Shown here: piece by piece, positions 25,209 through 34,303 of the stretch
Numbering within the stretch: the first letter of the stretch is position 1
Layout: each line of letters begins with the position of its first letter
Assembly (NCBI RefSeq): GCF_007676705.1
Contig: NZ_VEBF01000007.1
Span: 124,001 to 188,000, forward strand
Direction of reading: 5' to 3'
From: Paenibacillus xylanexedens
GTDB taxonomy: Bacteria > Bacillota > Bacilli > Paenibacillales > Paenibacillaceae
Length of the DNA stretch: 64,000 nt
Notes under the pieces: generated by a model
Seen by the model: the letters and a program-made list of their open reading frames with translations, nothing else
What the model was told of the DNA's origin: nothing
Database searches by the model: none
Translations under genes and position numbers: made by a program

Positions 25209-26261
25209 CTATTCATGAATACTAGCCAAACGAACAACCCTGCGATAGTACATCGCATCCATCAAATCCTCCCAATCGAGCTCACTGGCATTAACGTCTC
25301 GATAATACACCGCAGCAGCAGGTAAGAAACCAACCAGAGGTCCTGTCCCACCACAAATCAGACTCCCGCCGTCTCCACCTTTGGGCATTACGTCCCCAGC
25401 CGAATCCAGTGAAAGCTCATACTTGTAGGGGTCTCCGACAAATTGCACCCCGAAGAAATTCGGTAGTTCCAGATCATAAGGACGATCATCCTTTTCTTCA
25501 ACCAGTGAATAGTCCGATTCTGTCGATTCATCCACAAGCTCATTCACGCCTTCCAGACTTCCAAAGTGCTTCAATCTCATCGTATAGTCGAAGCTGTCAC
25601 CCCAAGGAAATAACGTGCGACAACCGCCACCATAGATATACTCCCACTCATCCTCGGTCAGCAAGCCAAAGCCGGCCGCTGCTTCCTCTGTCACGACGTC
25701 CTCCAGTTCTATTCCTTCGTTGAACCACAGGATTCGGACTTCATCCTCACCTTGGCGAACCAGACGGAATTGTTGATGCAATTCATATTCACGTATCTCC
25801 GACTGCTTAAATTGCTCCAATGCTGACGGAAAATCAGGATTTTCTTGTACCAATGCTTCCTCCTCGGATACTTCAATCCAACCAAGCGAGATCAGTTCGC
25901 ATTCCACGAGCATCGGCGCAATACTCACTTCTCTCACTGGTGACATCTGACTCGCCAGAAACGAATCCACGTCCTCCACACCATATTCACTTACCGTTTC
26001 GAGCAGGTCGGTTGAGGTCTCTTCGTTCATTCCATGCTGCCAATGATCCCAGCCCAGCGTTACTTGATCCCCAGGGACAAATACAAACCGCAAACCTTCC
26101 TGCGTAAACACACCTGTCTCCATCCGCTGACCGAATCGTTCAAATGTCTCGAGACCCTTATATGCCATACCATCCGGTAACTGATGAACAAGCTTACGCA
26201 TCAAAGCCTCTTTCTCCTGAGTATTCAACGCCTGCCACATGTTTCGTCTCAATGTTTCCAT
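25209..26261 (-). CDS. Degenerate FGE/sulfatase-modifying-factor-like protein
   Basis: A 350-residue protein from ATG 26261 (GGGGAG four bases upstream, AAAGG further up). Several stations of the FGE-sulfatase fold (PF03781) are present in order: FVFVPGDQVTLG (59-70), PVREVSIAPMLVE (108-120), LLTEDEWEYIYGGG...FPWGDS (200-223), PNFFGVQFVGDPYKYELSLD (267-286) and KGGDGGSLICGG (294-305). A single Cys (303) stands where active FGE has the first of two, and the second Cys position is not Cys. It therefore probably keeps the fold without formylglycine-forming activity. Function unknown. Confidence 0.7.
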   Translation of the reverse strand: METLRRNMWQALNTQEKEALMRKLVHQLPDGMAYKGLETFERFGQRMETGVFTQEGLRFVFVPGDQVTLGWDHWQHGMNEETSTDLLETVSEYGVEDVDSFLASQMSPVREVSIAPMLVECELISLGWIEVSEEEALVQENPDFPSALEQFKQSEIREYELHQQFRLVRQGEDEVRILWFNEGIELEDVVTEEAAAGFGLLTEDEWEYIYGGGCRTLFPWGDSFDYTMRLKHFGSLEGVNELVDESTESDYSLVEEKDDRPYDLELPNFFGVQFVGDPYKYELSLDSAGDVMPKGGDGGSLICGGTGPLVGFLPAAAVYYRDVNASELDWEDLMDAMYYRRVVRLASIHE

Positions 26262-26347
26262 AACTCTCCCCACCTTTCCTTATGCACTTTCACTTCTCTA
26301 AAATGCTTTACTTACACGGCACAATCTTACTTGTGTTGTTTACATTT

Positions 26348-28063
26348 TTATTTCCCTGCGGCCTGCAACAGTTCCAGCAATAATTCCTTCCTTCTTCCCT
26401 CCGCTTTGCGAGCGAGCGTTGTGAGCTTCTTAACCTTACCGAAGATCGGGTAAAGTACCTGTTCTGCTTCATAACGTTCGAGTCCTTGAATCGGTCTAAC
26501 CAACAGTTCGAGTAATTCCTCATTCTCCAGCTCGGGCTGAATCTTCAGCTTCAGACTATCCGTCGCACGACGCAAGCTGGCGACTAACGCAGGTATGGAT
26601 TGGGCCGTTACACCCTTTTTTTCCACAAATGCCGCAATGAACTTATCCTGAATTAACTGATGCTCATCATCCACTTCGCCCATGTAATATTCAACCAGCG
26701 GGAAATACCGCTCATCCATGAGCCCCAGTCCAAAGGTTGCATAACTGCCTGGCATACAGCTCTTCTCGCCCTCGGTGTCCTCGTAGAACTCGAACTCTTG
26801 GATAGCCTCACGTGCATACTCTTCCAGGAGTGGATGCAGCTCCGGGTACTCCAGTGCATTGGCAAAGAATCGGTGGGTATCCGACTTCGCGAGTCCTTTG
26901 ATCGGCAAATACTGCTTTACGCCAGATTTGAGCTTGATTTTATAACTTTTCGGAAATCCCTGCTTCAATAAATGCGTGATAAAGGTAAGTGCCTGCCGAT
27001 AGGCACCCGGCTCTTCCTTATGAATGTGAATGTTCATCAGGGCAAATACATCATTTGCTTTGCATTCAACCCGTTCCGTTTTCACATGAATATCGTCCTT
27101 CGCATACGTACCGCTACCTTCCGTCATCATGCTTGCTGCACGACGGCTACCAAGCTGCTTCGCGAGTTCCAAGAAAGTCAGACCTTTGGGTTTGCTATAA
27201 CTGGGCTCAAAACGTAGAATCATGACTGCTGCGTACAACAGCAGATCGATTGGTTGAGACCCGGGTGTTTGCTGCTTCCGAGGCTCGTCCAAGTGTTGGC
27301 CTGCCTGTGTCTCAACGTTCGACTCCAGCGTTGCTCCTGGTTTTAGTGAATACTCATTAGCACGATATTCTGAAGATTGCACATCATAATACTGTGGCAA
27401 AAATTGATTTTCTGCCCATGCCGTCACCGCGCGAGTAATCTCACCACGATGTTCTGCCAGTGCATCCGGACGACCCTGATTCAACTCTTGAATCCGGTCA
27501 TACTGCCGGATGGTCCATGCTACATCCAACTCCGGGAACAGCTTAGGATCGAGCAGATGCCCCGCCAAAAAGAAAGATTCCAGTTGCTTCGTCGGATATG
27601 TACCATGTTCCAGCTTTTTGTCTACATAGGTATGAATACACTCAAGGAGCAGCTGTCTTTTCTCTTCATTAATATATTCCAGTAACGTCAATTGCAGCTT
27701 ACCTTCGGTTGTTGGGAATTTCCCACGGAAGGTGAAGCGGTAGTCAATCAACGGTGTGTTAGCCAGCTTGTCCAATCTAACTTGGACAACCTCTGCAAGC
27801 TTAGGCCCGATCTCATTGCGCACCTGTTCCTCAGTAAAGGCTCCTGCCTGTTTCGATTTCCAACCATCATCCAGACCTAGATCCAGACTGTCTACTGTGG
27901 TCCGTCCAGGTCTGTAATCCAGCACAATATCATTAAAGATGCCCATTTGCAGTGTTGTTCGCTTCACAACACTTTCCAAGTCATCCCGTTTTTCCTGTTC
28001 ATCAAACCATTCATGGATCGTCGTAATCATCTCTTCCATCGCCTGGTCATACAATGTGCTCAT
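26348..28063 (-). CDS. Large helical protein, DUF6138-like
   Basis: A 571-residue soluble, charge-rich, mostly helical protein without signal peptide or membrane span. It resembles what is annotated as DUF6138 in Paenibacillus and Bacillus genomes; I am only moderately sure of that label. Visible features include PGATLESNVETQAG, LTFLELAKQLGSRRAASMMTEGSGTY and a Lys/Arg-rich C-terminus. It is upstream of and codirectional with the FGE-like gene (86 bases) and could be in one operon with it. No catalytic motif is evident. Confidence 0.7.
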   Translation of the reverse strand: MSTLYDQAMEEMITTIHEWFDEQEKRDDLESVVKRTTLQMGIFNDIVLDYRPGRTTVDSLDLGLDDGWKSKQAGAFTEEQVRNEIGPKLAEVVQVRLDKLANTPLIDYRFTFRGKFPTTEGKLQLTLLEYINEEKRQLLLECIHTYVDKKLEHGTYPTKQLESFFLAGHLLDPKLFPELDVAWTIRQYDRIQELNQGRPDALAEHRGEITRAVTAWAENQFLPQYYDVQSSEYRANEYSLKPGATLESNVETQAGQHLDEPRKQQTPGSQPIDLLLYAAVMILRFEPSYSKPKGLTFLELAKQLGSRRAASMMTEGSGTYAKDDIHVKTERVECKANDVFALMNIHIHKEEPGAYRQALTFITHLLKQGFPKSYKIKLKSGVKQYLPIKGLAKSDTHRFFANALEYPELHPLLEEYAREAIQEFEFYEDTEGEKSCMPGSYATFGLGLMDERYFPLVEYYMGEVDDEHQLIQDKFIAAFVEKKGVTAQSIPALVASLRRATDSLKLKIQPELENEELLELLVRPIQGLERYEAEQVLYPIFGKVKKLTTLARKAEGRRKELLLELLQAAGK

Positions 28064-28345
28064 CTAATCTCCTACTTTCCTATGCATCTTATGATGTTCA
28101 TCAACCACACTTGAACCTCTGTGAATCCCGAATCAATTCGAGGCATCTATATTAAAAATACGTATTGATGTTCGTATATTACCTATTATTTTACTCTCTC
28201 AAGTACAACGGGAACAATAAGGCTTACGCACGGTTGTTCGCTAGTAAGAGAGATCTACGGATTCCTTTCATATCTATGTATGCTCTCGCTATCATCATGC
28301 CCACGTTGTATAATCAGTGTATTCCTTTTCAGGAGGTCCGACTAA

Positions 28346-28588
28346 ATGAGCTACAGCAAATACTTCCCCTTGGAAAACTATCTGAATCAGGTTGCAATCA
28401 CCCTTACATACTCAGAGCTCGAGGAAATCCTCGGGTTTACGTTACCGCCTACAGCGTATAATCGCGAACAATGGTGGGTGAATAATTCCAATAATCATAC
28501 ACAGGCACTATCCTGGTTAAATGCCGGATGGAAGGTGGAAAATGTGATTTTAGGAAAACAAGTAACTTTTGTGCGCTGCGAGTCCTAA
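28346..28588 (+). CDS. Small DUF7662-like protein
   Basis: An 80-residue protein with a perfect AGGAGG nine bases before its ATG. The sequence pattern PLENYLNQ, LTYSELEEILGFTLPPTAY, QWWVNN and WLNAGWKVENVILGKQVTFVR is that of the small DUF7662 domain, usually found alone or fused to restriction/defence-type proteins. Function unknown. The 28064-28345 region before it holds nothing else I can support. Confidence 0.75.
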   Translation: MSYSKYFPLENYLNQVAITLTYSELEEILGFTLPPTAYNREQWWVNNSNNHTQALSWLNAGWKVENVILGKQVTFVRCES

Positions 28589-28594
28589 TTGATT

Positions 28595-28774
28595 ATGTAC
28601 TTACTTGCACTGATGGTACTCGTCATTTCAGGTTCAGTGTGCTTAATAGATATTTTGTTCGGTATAGAAGATTCGGGTGAAGGAACCCGATTATTGGTTA
28701 CGACTTCAAAGGCTCTATTTTGCTTATCCTTGTTGTTTTTTGTCATTAAAATTCCTACTAAAAAAGCAGGGTAG
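28595..28774 (+). CDS. Possible small membrane protein
   Basis: A 59-residue frame directly behind the DUF7662 gene (TTG at 28589 or ATG at 28595). Two hydrophobic helices flank a short acidic loop (LFGIEDSGEGTR), and a basic tail KIPTKKAG follows. The ribosome site is weak, so translation would rely on coupling to the preceding stop. Its stop lies in the terminator stem. Confidence 0.45.
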   Translation: MYLLALMVLVISGSVCLIDILFGIEDSGEGTRLLVTTSKALFCLSLLFFVIKIPTKKAG

Positions 28775-28805
28775 ACGGATGAATTCATCCGTTCTACCCT
28801 GCTTT
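28757..28805 (-). terminator. Strong terminator for the sugar-binding protein gene
   Basis: A 13-base stem (28763-28775 with 28793-28805) is capped by a 16-base perfect palindrome CGGATGAA/TTCATCCG. On the minus strand it is followed by TTTTTT, six bases past the binding-protein stop. The plus side has only a short T run. Confidence 0.85.
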
Positions 28806-28810
28806 GATTG

Positions 28811-30463
28811 TTAATTGACTGTCTTATACCATTCGTTCACTTCCGCTGTAATATCATCCCCGCCCATGGACTTCCACTTTGTCACAAACGCATCAAATTC
28901 CTCAATGCCCACCTGACCATAGATGATCTTGCTGAACGTATCCTTCTCCAGCTTGTCGATTGCATCCTTCTTCATTTTCATCGTCTCGGTCGGTGCTCCC
29001 GTGAACTTATTCTTAATGGCATTATCTTTATTCGCAACGACCACTTCAGCGGCTGCAAATACTTCGGGTTTGTTGGCAATCTTCGTATTTTTCTCAAAAG
29101 GGGTCTCCGGCTCTTTGCCCTTCGCAAGTTCCGCCAGCGTATCCATCATGAGATTCGGAATCCGTGCACCATCATACGTAATCGTATATTTGAGTGGTGA
29201 TACACCATCCTTCACTTCAGCTTCACCAACGACTTTGCCATCCACGATGTCATAGTCATATCCTTGCGCGAACCCATGTTCAAACTCGCTGCCCACTTCC
29301 GGGTTGGCAAAGTTATCAAACAGATAATTCTGATACGTGAAGAAGATCTCCGGGTTCGCCATGTCTTTGTTAATCAGCACCACCCCGTTGCTTGCACCAG
29401 AACCATGTTGGTGGCTCTCGCCTGTTGGCCCTGTAGGCAAAGCAATGGCCTTGTACGTGGCACCGTCCACATTTTTCTTCACATCATCAATCGGCCAGTT
29501 TGGCATCCAGTGTGGTCCCACGATAATGCCAGCTTTACCTGCGGTAAACAGTTCTGCTGCCTTGATCTCGTCATAGACACCCGCTTCTTTGGGCAGGTAA
29601 CCTTTGGACAACCAATCTTTCATCGTCGCAAGGCCTTCCTTCACACCTAGCTGAATGGAGCCATATTGCAGTGTTCCATCTCCGGCATCATTCCATTGTC
29701 CAGGCATGGTGTTGTACATGCCGAAGATCCAGCCGGATTCCGTCATCCAGGTATTGAGCGCATTCTTCATGCCGACGGTCAGACCATACGTATCTTTCTT
29801 GCCGTTCCCATCCGGGTCCTGATTCGTAAAAGCATCCATGACCGTAACCAGCTCATCCATGGTTTTTGGTTCTTCCAGTCCCAGCTTCTTCAGCCAGTCT
29901 TCCCGAATGAACATGACCGAATCGCCGTTATACGCATAATCGAAGATCGGAATGCCATAACGCTCGCCCTCATACATGTATGGATACCATTCTTCCGGTG
30001 CCGATTCAGATGCCTGTTTCCATGTGTCCGAAGCATACTTGTCAAACAACTCGCCTGCATTGGCAAATTTGCCGGACTCAATTAATTCCCGTACCAGATT
30101 GTAGTCTCCCCGAATGGAGACGATATCCGGCAGTTCTTCGTTAGCGGACAGGGACAAGCGCAATTTCGTGTAAAATGCATCATTGGTCACCGATACAGCC
30201 CACGGTGTGGTTAGATCGATGCCAAGTCGTTCCTTCGCCCATTTCGTATGCACGTTGTTCTGAGCCGTTTCCCCGTTCTTGAATTTCGTATCATCATTCC
30301 AGGCACGCAAATAGCTCATTTGTACCGCAGGTTCATACTTCCCATCTTGCAAAGCAAGTGGTGCAGCGGCTTCCTTCGCCGGTTCTTCCTTGGCCCCCGA
30401 ACTGCATGCCGTTACAGCAACCATCGTGATTGCGAGCAATGCCGTCATCATTTTTCTATACAT
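28811..30463 (-). CDS. Sugar ABC transporter substrate-binding lipoprotein (LplA-like)
   Basis: A 550-residue lipoprotein: signal peptide MYRKMMTALLAITMVAVTAC with the lipobox VTAC, then a family 1-type binding protein of the large LplA/YtcQ group (about 500-560 residues). Segments such as DIVSIRGDYNLVRELIESGKFANAG and NQDPDGNGKKDTYGL are typical, the latter a calcium-like loop common in this group. It captures oligosaccharides outside the membrane and delivers them to the LplB/LplC permeases, which here are encoded on the opposite strand at 34304-36280. GAGGAGGGG precedes the ATG. Confidence 0.93.
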   Translation of the reverse strand: MYRKMMTALLAITMVAVTACSSGAKEEPAKEAAAPLALQDGKYEPAVQMSYLRAWNDDTKFKNGETAQNNVHTKWAKERLGIDLTTPWAVSVTNDAFYTKLRLSLSANEELPDIVSIRGDYNLVRELIESGKFANAGELFDKYASDTWKQASESAPEEWYPYMYEGERYGIPIFDYAYNGDSVMFIREDWLKKLGLEEPKTMDELVTVMDAFTNQDPDGNGKKDTYGLTVGMKNALNTWMTESGWIFGMYNTMPGQWNDAGDGTLQYGSIQLGVKEGLATMKDWLSKGYLPKEAGVYDEIKAAELFTAGKAGIIVGPHWMPNWPIDDVKKNVDGATYKAIALPTGPTGESHQHGSGASNGVVLINKDMANPEIFFTYQNYLFDNFANPEVGSEFEHGFAQGYDYDIVDGKVVGEAEVKDGVSPLKYTITYDGARIPNLMMDTLAELAKGKEPETPFEKNTKIANKPEVFAAAEVVVANKDNAIKNKFTGAPTETMKMKKDAIDKLEKDTFSKIIYGQVGIEEFDAFVTKWKSMGGDDITAEVNEWYKTVN

Positions 30464-30516
30464 GAACTAACCCCTCCTCAGGTAACTTGGATACCCTTTT
30501 GTGCCAAATGCACCTC

Positions 30517-30631
30517 TGCATTTGCCATCATTCGATTTCAACCGCTCACGGGTACAAAATATGGACGAACAACACCATTTCGATCCTTATTTTGCTGATG
30601 CAAGTCGCTGATTGGATTGATGCCAAATGCA
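30517..30631. repeat. Structured hairpin repeat, copy A
   Basis: A 115-base element bounded by 14-base inverted repeats with one mismatch (30517-30530 and 30618-30631). An inner stem pairs 30555-30565 with 30584-30594 around the loop CGAACAACACCATTTCGA. By hand alignment it is about 80% identical over roughly 95 bases to the reverse complement of 35273-35386. It lies between yesN and the binding-protein gene, with the same orientation relative to transcription as copy B. It is the only notable feature of the 30464-30702 gap apart from the binding protein's ribosome site. Confidence 0.8.
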
Positions 30632-30702
30632 CCTTACATGAAAAGGATAGTGCAGCCGGGGAGGCAAACATATATCACAATTTCAATGTTCATATTGATT
30701 TG

Positions 30703-32295
30703 TTAACCGTTCCGAAAATCCTGCGGGGTCAGTCCATAATGTTTGCGGAACACCTGAATGAAATAGGGCGTGTTATTGTACCCTACTTCCTGACCGACTT
30801 CATAGATCTTCATCGCCGTATGCTTCAGCAAATGAACCGCACGTTCCATTCTGGAACGGATGATATAGTCACTAATGCCTTCACCTGTGGATTGTTTGTA
30901 CATTTTCGACAGATATACCGGGTGCAAATGCACCTCTCCGGCAATGACTTGCAACGATAGATCCTCGCCTAGATGATGGTCAATCCATTGCTGCACCTGC
31001 CGAATCAGCGTTGATCCGGCATCCTGTCCCGCATCGCTTGTGCTCTCTTCCCACTGCTGCATCACACTTCTGGTCCACGTTTCCAGACTGCGCAGCGAGA
31101 TGCCATAACCATCCTTGAGCAACTGCTGGTACTGCTCGCCAAGCACTTCGGCTAACTGTCTTCCTTCCCGATGAGCCATATATGAGAATGCCGCCGCCAG
31201 ATAATGAAAGGCCACATACACATGTTCCGGGAACACACTGTTCGACAGTTCGGCAAAGATCTGATTAATCTTACGGTGTGCATCCTCCATGCGCCCGGCT
31301 TCCAGTAACGTCGTCAGACCCGGCGGTTCATACAGCGCTGCAAGAGACTTCAACGTGGCCCCATTGGTTCCTGCCGCCGCATTCAGATGTAATCCTTTGC
31401 CCGCCTCGGCTTGCTTGCGAAGCGCACTCACGGCTTGATGATATAGTTGCGGCACCTGATCTGGGAAACGCCCCATACGACTAACAGACAGGGAAATCGT
31501 CGCGTTCAGATATTGCCTCACACTGTGGATTAACCGTTCTCCAAGCCGTCCCATTAGTATTTCCGGTTCGGCTTGGGTTTGTTTGGGACTGGCCATAAAG
31601 ACCAGATCATCATAGGCGTCATCCGTATGGCAGAGATGATAGGTACTCCCGTAAATCTCTTCCACTACATTCGAGATGGCGTACTTCATTAATCGAAACG
31701 CTTTATGTGTAGGTTGATGGTCATCATACCGGATGAGCAGCAGTTGCATTTTATCCTGTGGACGGAACCCGATCTCCAGTTGCTCCAGCTTGCCTTCGAG
31801 TTCAGCATCCGCAAATTTATGCCCTAACAGTACATCCTTCATCAGCTCCGCTCGCTTCTCAGGCAGATGTTCCCTTACCGAATACATGGCCCGCTGATGC
31901 AGCATTTGTTTCTCACCCTCCAGGCGAATCTGCACGGCGGCCTGCTGCACGGATTCGATCAGTTCCTCATCTCGAACCGGTTTGAGCAGATAACTAACCG
32001 TCCCGTGTTTGAGCGCCTGCTTCGCATAATCGAAGGAAGCATGCCCCGATAAAATAATACATTTGGTCTGTTCCCACTTTTGCCTGATGTGACTGACCAG
32101 ATCCAGACCGGACAGACCCGGCATGCGGATATCCGTGATAATAATATGGACCTGATGTGTTGCCATATGTTCCAGGGCTTCTTTGACTGAATAGGCTTTG
32201 AATACCTGACCAATCCCGTGTTCTCTCCACGGTATCGAGACAGCGATCGACTCTACTGCCGAATGTTCATCATCCACGACCATCAGATTCATCAT
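30703..32295 (-). CDS. yesN: YesN-type AraC-family response regulator
   Basis: A 530-residue regulator from ATG 32295 (AGGAGG nine bases upstream). The receiver domain carries DD at 8-9 and phospho-acceptor D55 in IIITDIRMPG. A long central linker region follows, and a C-terminal AraC double helix-turn-helix (about 430-530) has EDLSLQVIAGEVHLHPVYLSKMYKQSTGEG and VGYNNTPYFIQVFRKHYGLTP. It is the partner of the YesM kinase, whose gene it overlaps by 26 bases. Such pairs switch on neighbouring carbohydrate importers, here the SBP/LplB/LplC set. Confidence 0.95.
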   Translation of the reverse strand: MMNLMVVDDEHSAVESIAVSIPWREHGIGQVFKAYSVKEALEHMATHQVHIIITDIRMPGLSGLDLVSHIRQKWEQTKCIILSGHASFDYAKQALKHGTVSYLLKPVRDEELIESVQQAAVQIRLEGEKQMLHQRAMYSVREHLPEKRAELMKDVLLGHKFADAELEGKLEQLEIGFRPQDKMQLLLIRYDDHQPTHKAFRLMKYAISNVVEEIYGSTYHLCHTDDAYDDLVFMASPKQTQAEPEILMGRLGERLIHSVRQYLNATISLSVSRMGRFPDQVPQLYHQAVSALRKQAEAGKGLHLNAAAGTNGATLKSLAALYEPPGLTTLLEAGRMEDAHRKINQIFAELSNSVFPEHVYVAFHYLAAAFSYMAHREGRQLAEVLGEQYQQLLKDGYGISLRSLETWTRSVMQQWEESTSDAGQDAGSTLIRQVQQWIDHHLGEDLSLQVIAGEVHLHPVYLSKMYKQSTGEGISDYIIRSRMERAVHLLKHTAMKIYEVGQEVGYNNTPYFIQVFRKHYGLTPQDFRNG

Positions 32296-34030
32296 GCGGT
32301 TGTTCCTCCTCAAACCATCGAATTTCTACACTAAGTCCACCGTAGGGAATCGCTCCAAAATGAAGCCCCGACGACAGCCCATATCGCGTAACGAGACGCT
32401 GGTGCACATTCCACGTGCCTGTTCCAATCTCTTCACCCATTGGTTCATTGATCTCCCGTTCCAATTCGGCAATCTCTTCCGCTGTCAGCGTGACACCATC
32501 ATTATCAACAAACAGGCTATATCTTGTATATTTCCGACCCTCAATATGTTCGGGTACCGCCATTCCCGTTACGACGACATGCCCACTGCCTTCCATCGGC
32601 TCAATGCCATGGATCACCGCATTCTCTACGATCGGCTGGATGAGCAGTCGCGGAATGTGAAGCTGCATCAGTTGCTGCGGTACGGCAATCTCGTAGGTCA
32701 GCCGGTTGGTCCGCATCTGTTGAATGGACAGATAATGGTCCAGCAGCCGAATCTCTTCTTCCACTGTTGTCATGTCATTCTCGCCCCGCGTAATGTAGCG
32801 ATAGTAGTCTCCCAGACTTAGCGACATGGCAATAACCGCTTCACGGTTGCCGAGCTGGGTCATATTTTTGATATAAAACAGGCAGTTGTACAGGAAATGC
32901 GGATTGATCTGTGATTGCAGATGCTTCAATGTCGCTTCCCGTGAGCGGATACGTTCCTCGTATACCTTCTCGATCAGTTCCTGAATCTGCTCCGCCATAT
33001 GGTTGAAACTCTGGGTCAGGTACGCGAATTCATCACGGGAGTGATCGACCGGAATCCGTGTAGACAGCTGGCCTTTGCGAATGTGCTGCAGCCCTCTCAT
33101 CAAACGATGGATTGGAACCTGAACTTTTCGATACAAAAGCAGTGCAGCCCCGATACTCAGCACCAGCAGCAACAGAATGGATGTAATAAACATATTCCGG
33201 CTCTTGTCCATCGGGTTCAACAGATCATCCAATACCACCGGGTTCACGTATACCGCCTGCAGTTGTTTGGAGTGCACGTAACTGACCAGATATTGCTTGT
33301 CGCCTACCTCCAGCTGATGATTACCTTCCCTCTCCGCTCCGTTAAAGGGGATATCCCGCATGATCGCTTGGACCAGTTCGCGGTCTGCCGTACGGTTCAG
33401 CAACGGATCATTGCCCGGTACTAACAAGAAAGGATCTCCTCCTTGCGTTTCTTTAAAATCATCCAACATGGCAACCACGTTCATCGGGTCAAAATTAATC
33501 TCCATCACGGTTCGCACGCCTGTGTTCACCGGTTTTTCATTCCACTCGTAGTTATCCGTGAAAAAGTAGGTGAAACTCCCCTGCTCCAGCTGCCATTGGC
33601 CAGGTTGTGGGAACGTCAACATCTTCTCATTGTAGACTGTCCGGCTGGACATGGTGGATAACACAAGTTCCGCTTGTGGCAGCACAATGGTAATATCGTT
33701 CTTCCAGCGGCTGGTGGACTGGTACAATGATAATTTGTCGAGAATATCCAGATAGATACTGTTCTTCTCATATTGGCTGGTTGAATCGGTCATGTAACGG
33801 TAGTGCAGGATACTCGGATCTCGTAGCAATGTCAGACCATACAGAGAGAGCTGCTCGATATTTTTATCCACCTGGGAACTGAAATAATTGAACTGGTTCA
33901 GACTCGACTGCTGTTTCTCCTCCACCACCATGTCCACATTTGCCTGGTTCGCGTATGTATACAGCAGCAGAATGGGTACCAGCAGGCAGATTAGAAGAAT
34001 GACCGTCTTCGCAAATACTGTGAATTTCAT
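32270..34030 (-). CDS. yesM: YesM-type sensor histidine kinase
   Basis: A 586-residue kinase with membrane helices at about 8-27 and 283-304 enclosing a Cache-like extracellular sensor. A HAMP domain (VPIHRLMRGLQHIRKGQLSTRIP) and a His_kinase domain with the H box QSQINPHFLYNCLFYIKNM follow, then an HATPase domain. This LytS/YesM family phosphorylates YesN-type regulators and is linked with oligosaccharide uptake. AGGGTG precedes the ATG. Confidence 0.95.
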   Translation of the reverse strand: MKFTVFAKTVILLICLLVPILLLYTYANQANVDMVVEEKQQSSLNQFNYFSSQVDKNIEQLSLYGLTLLRDPSILHYRYMTDSTSQYEKNSIYLDILDKLSLYQSTSRWKNDITIVLPQAELVLSTMSSRTVYNEKMLTFPQPGQWQLEQGSFTYFFTDNYEWNEKPVNTGVRTVMEINFDPMNVVAMLDDFKETQGGDPFLLVPGNDPLLNRTADRELVQAIMRDIPFNGAEREGNHQLEVGDKQYLVSYVHSKQLQAVYVNPVVLDDLLNPMDKSRNMFITSILLLLVLSIGAALLLYRKVQVPIHRLMRGLQHIRKGQLSTRIPVDHSRDEFAYLTQSFNHMAEQIQELIEKVYEERIRSREATLKHLQSQINPHFLYNCLFYIKNMTQLGNREAVIAMSLSLGDYYRYITRGENDMTTVEEEIRLLDHYLSIQQMRTNRLTYEIAVPQQLMQLHIPRLLIQPIVENAVIHGIEPMEGSGHVVVTGMAVPEHIEGRKYTRYSLFVDNDGVTLTAEEIAELEREINEPMGEEIGTGTWNVHQRLVTRYGLSSGLHFGAIPYGGLSVEIRWFEEEQPHDESDGRG

Positions 34031-34219
34031 CGTTTCACCCTGTCCCTGAATTTGAAGTCTTTCTATACCGAAGTCCTATTTTATATTGAAAACCCTTACA
34101 TTTCTATATGATTTTATGTTCTCCGGCTTTCCTGTGACTTGAAAACCTCTGTTTCCATCAACAAGTTAATATTTCAACATCCGCATTGAAATGTTGTTCT
34201 ATAGTCCGCCCTTTTCCGT

Positions 34220-34228
34220 TGCTATAAT
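34220..34228 (+). promoter_or_regulatory. Extended -10 promoter for the permease genes
   Basis: TGCTATAAT is a consensus extended -10 without a convincing -35, 76 bases before the LplB-like start. The 34031-34303 gap is otherwise AT-rich divergent regulatory DNA; I see no clear dyad in it. Confidence 0.45.
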
Positions 34229-34303
34229 TCAGTTGCTCCACTCTGTACAGAGGCTTACTCGCCTCATTATGCCAGGGCTGGACGAGATAAAGGAGGGACC
34301 CTG

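Noticed and set aside
30248..30598. Plus-strand frame ending IIRF...RTTPFRSLFC, echoed by a minus-strand frame at 35306-35497
   Set aside because: The shared peptide arises only because both frames cross the structured repeat; it is not a conserved protein.
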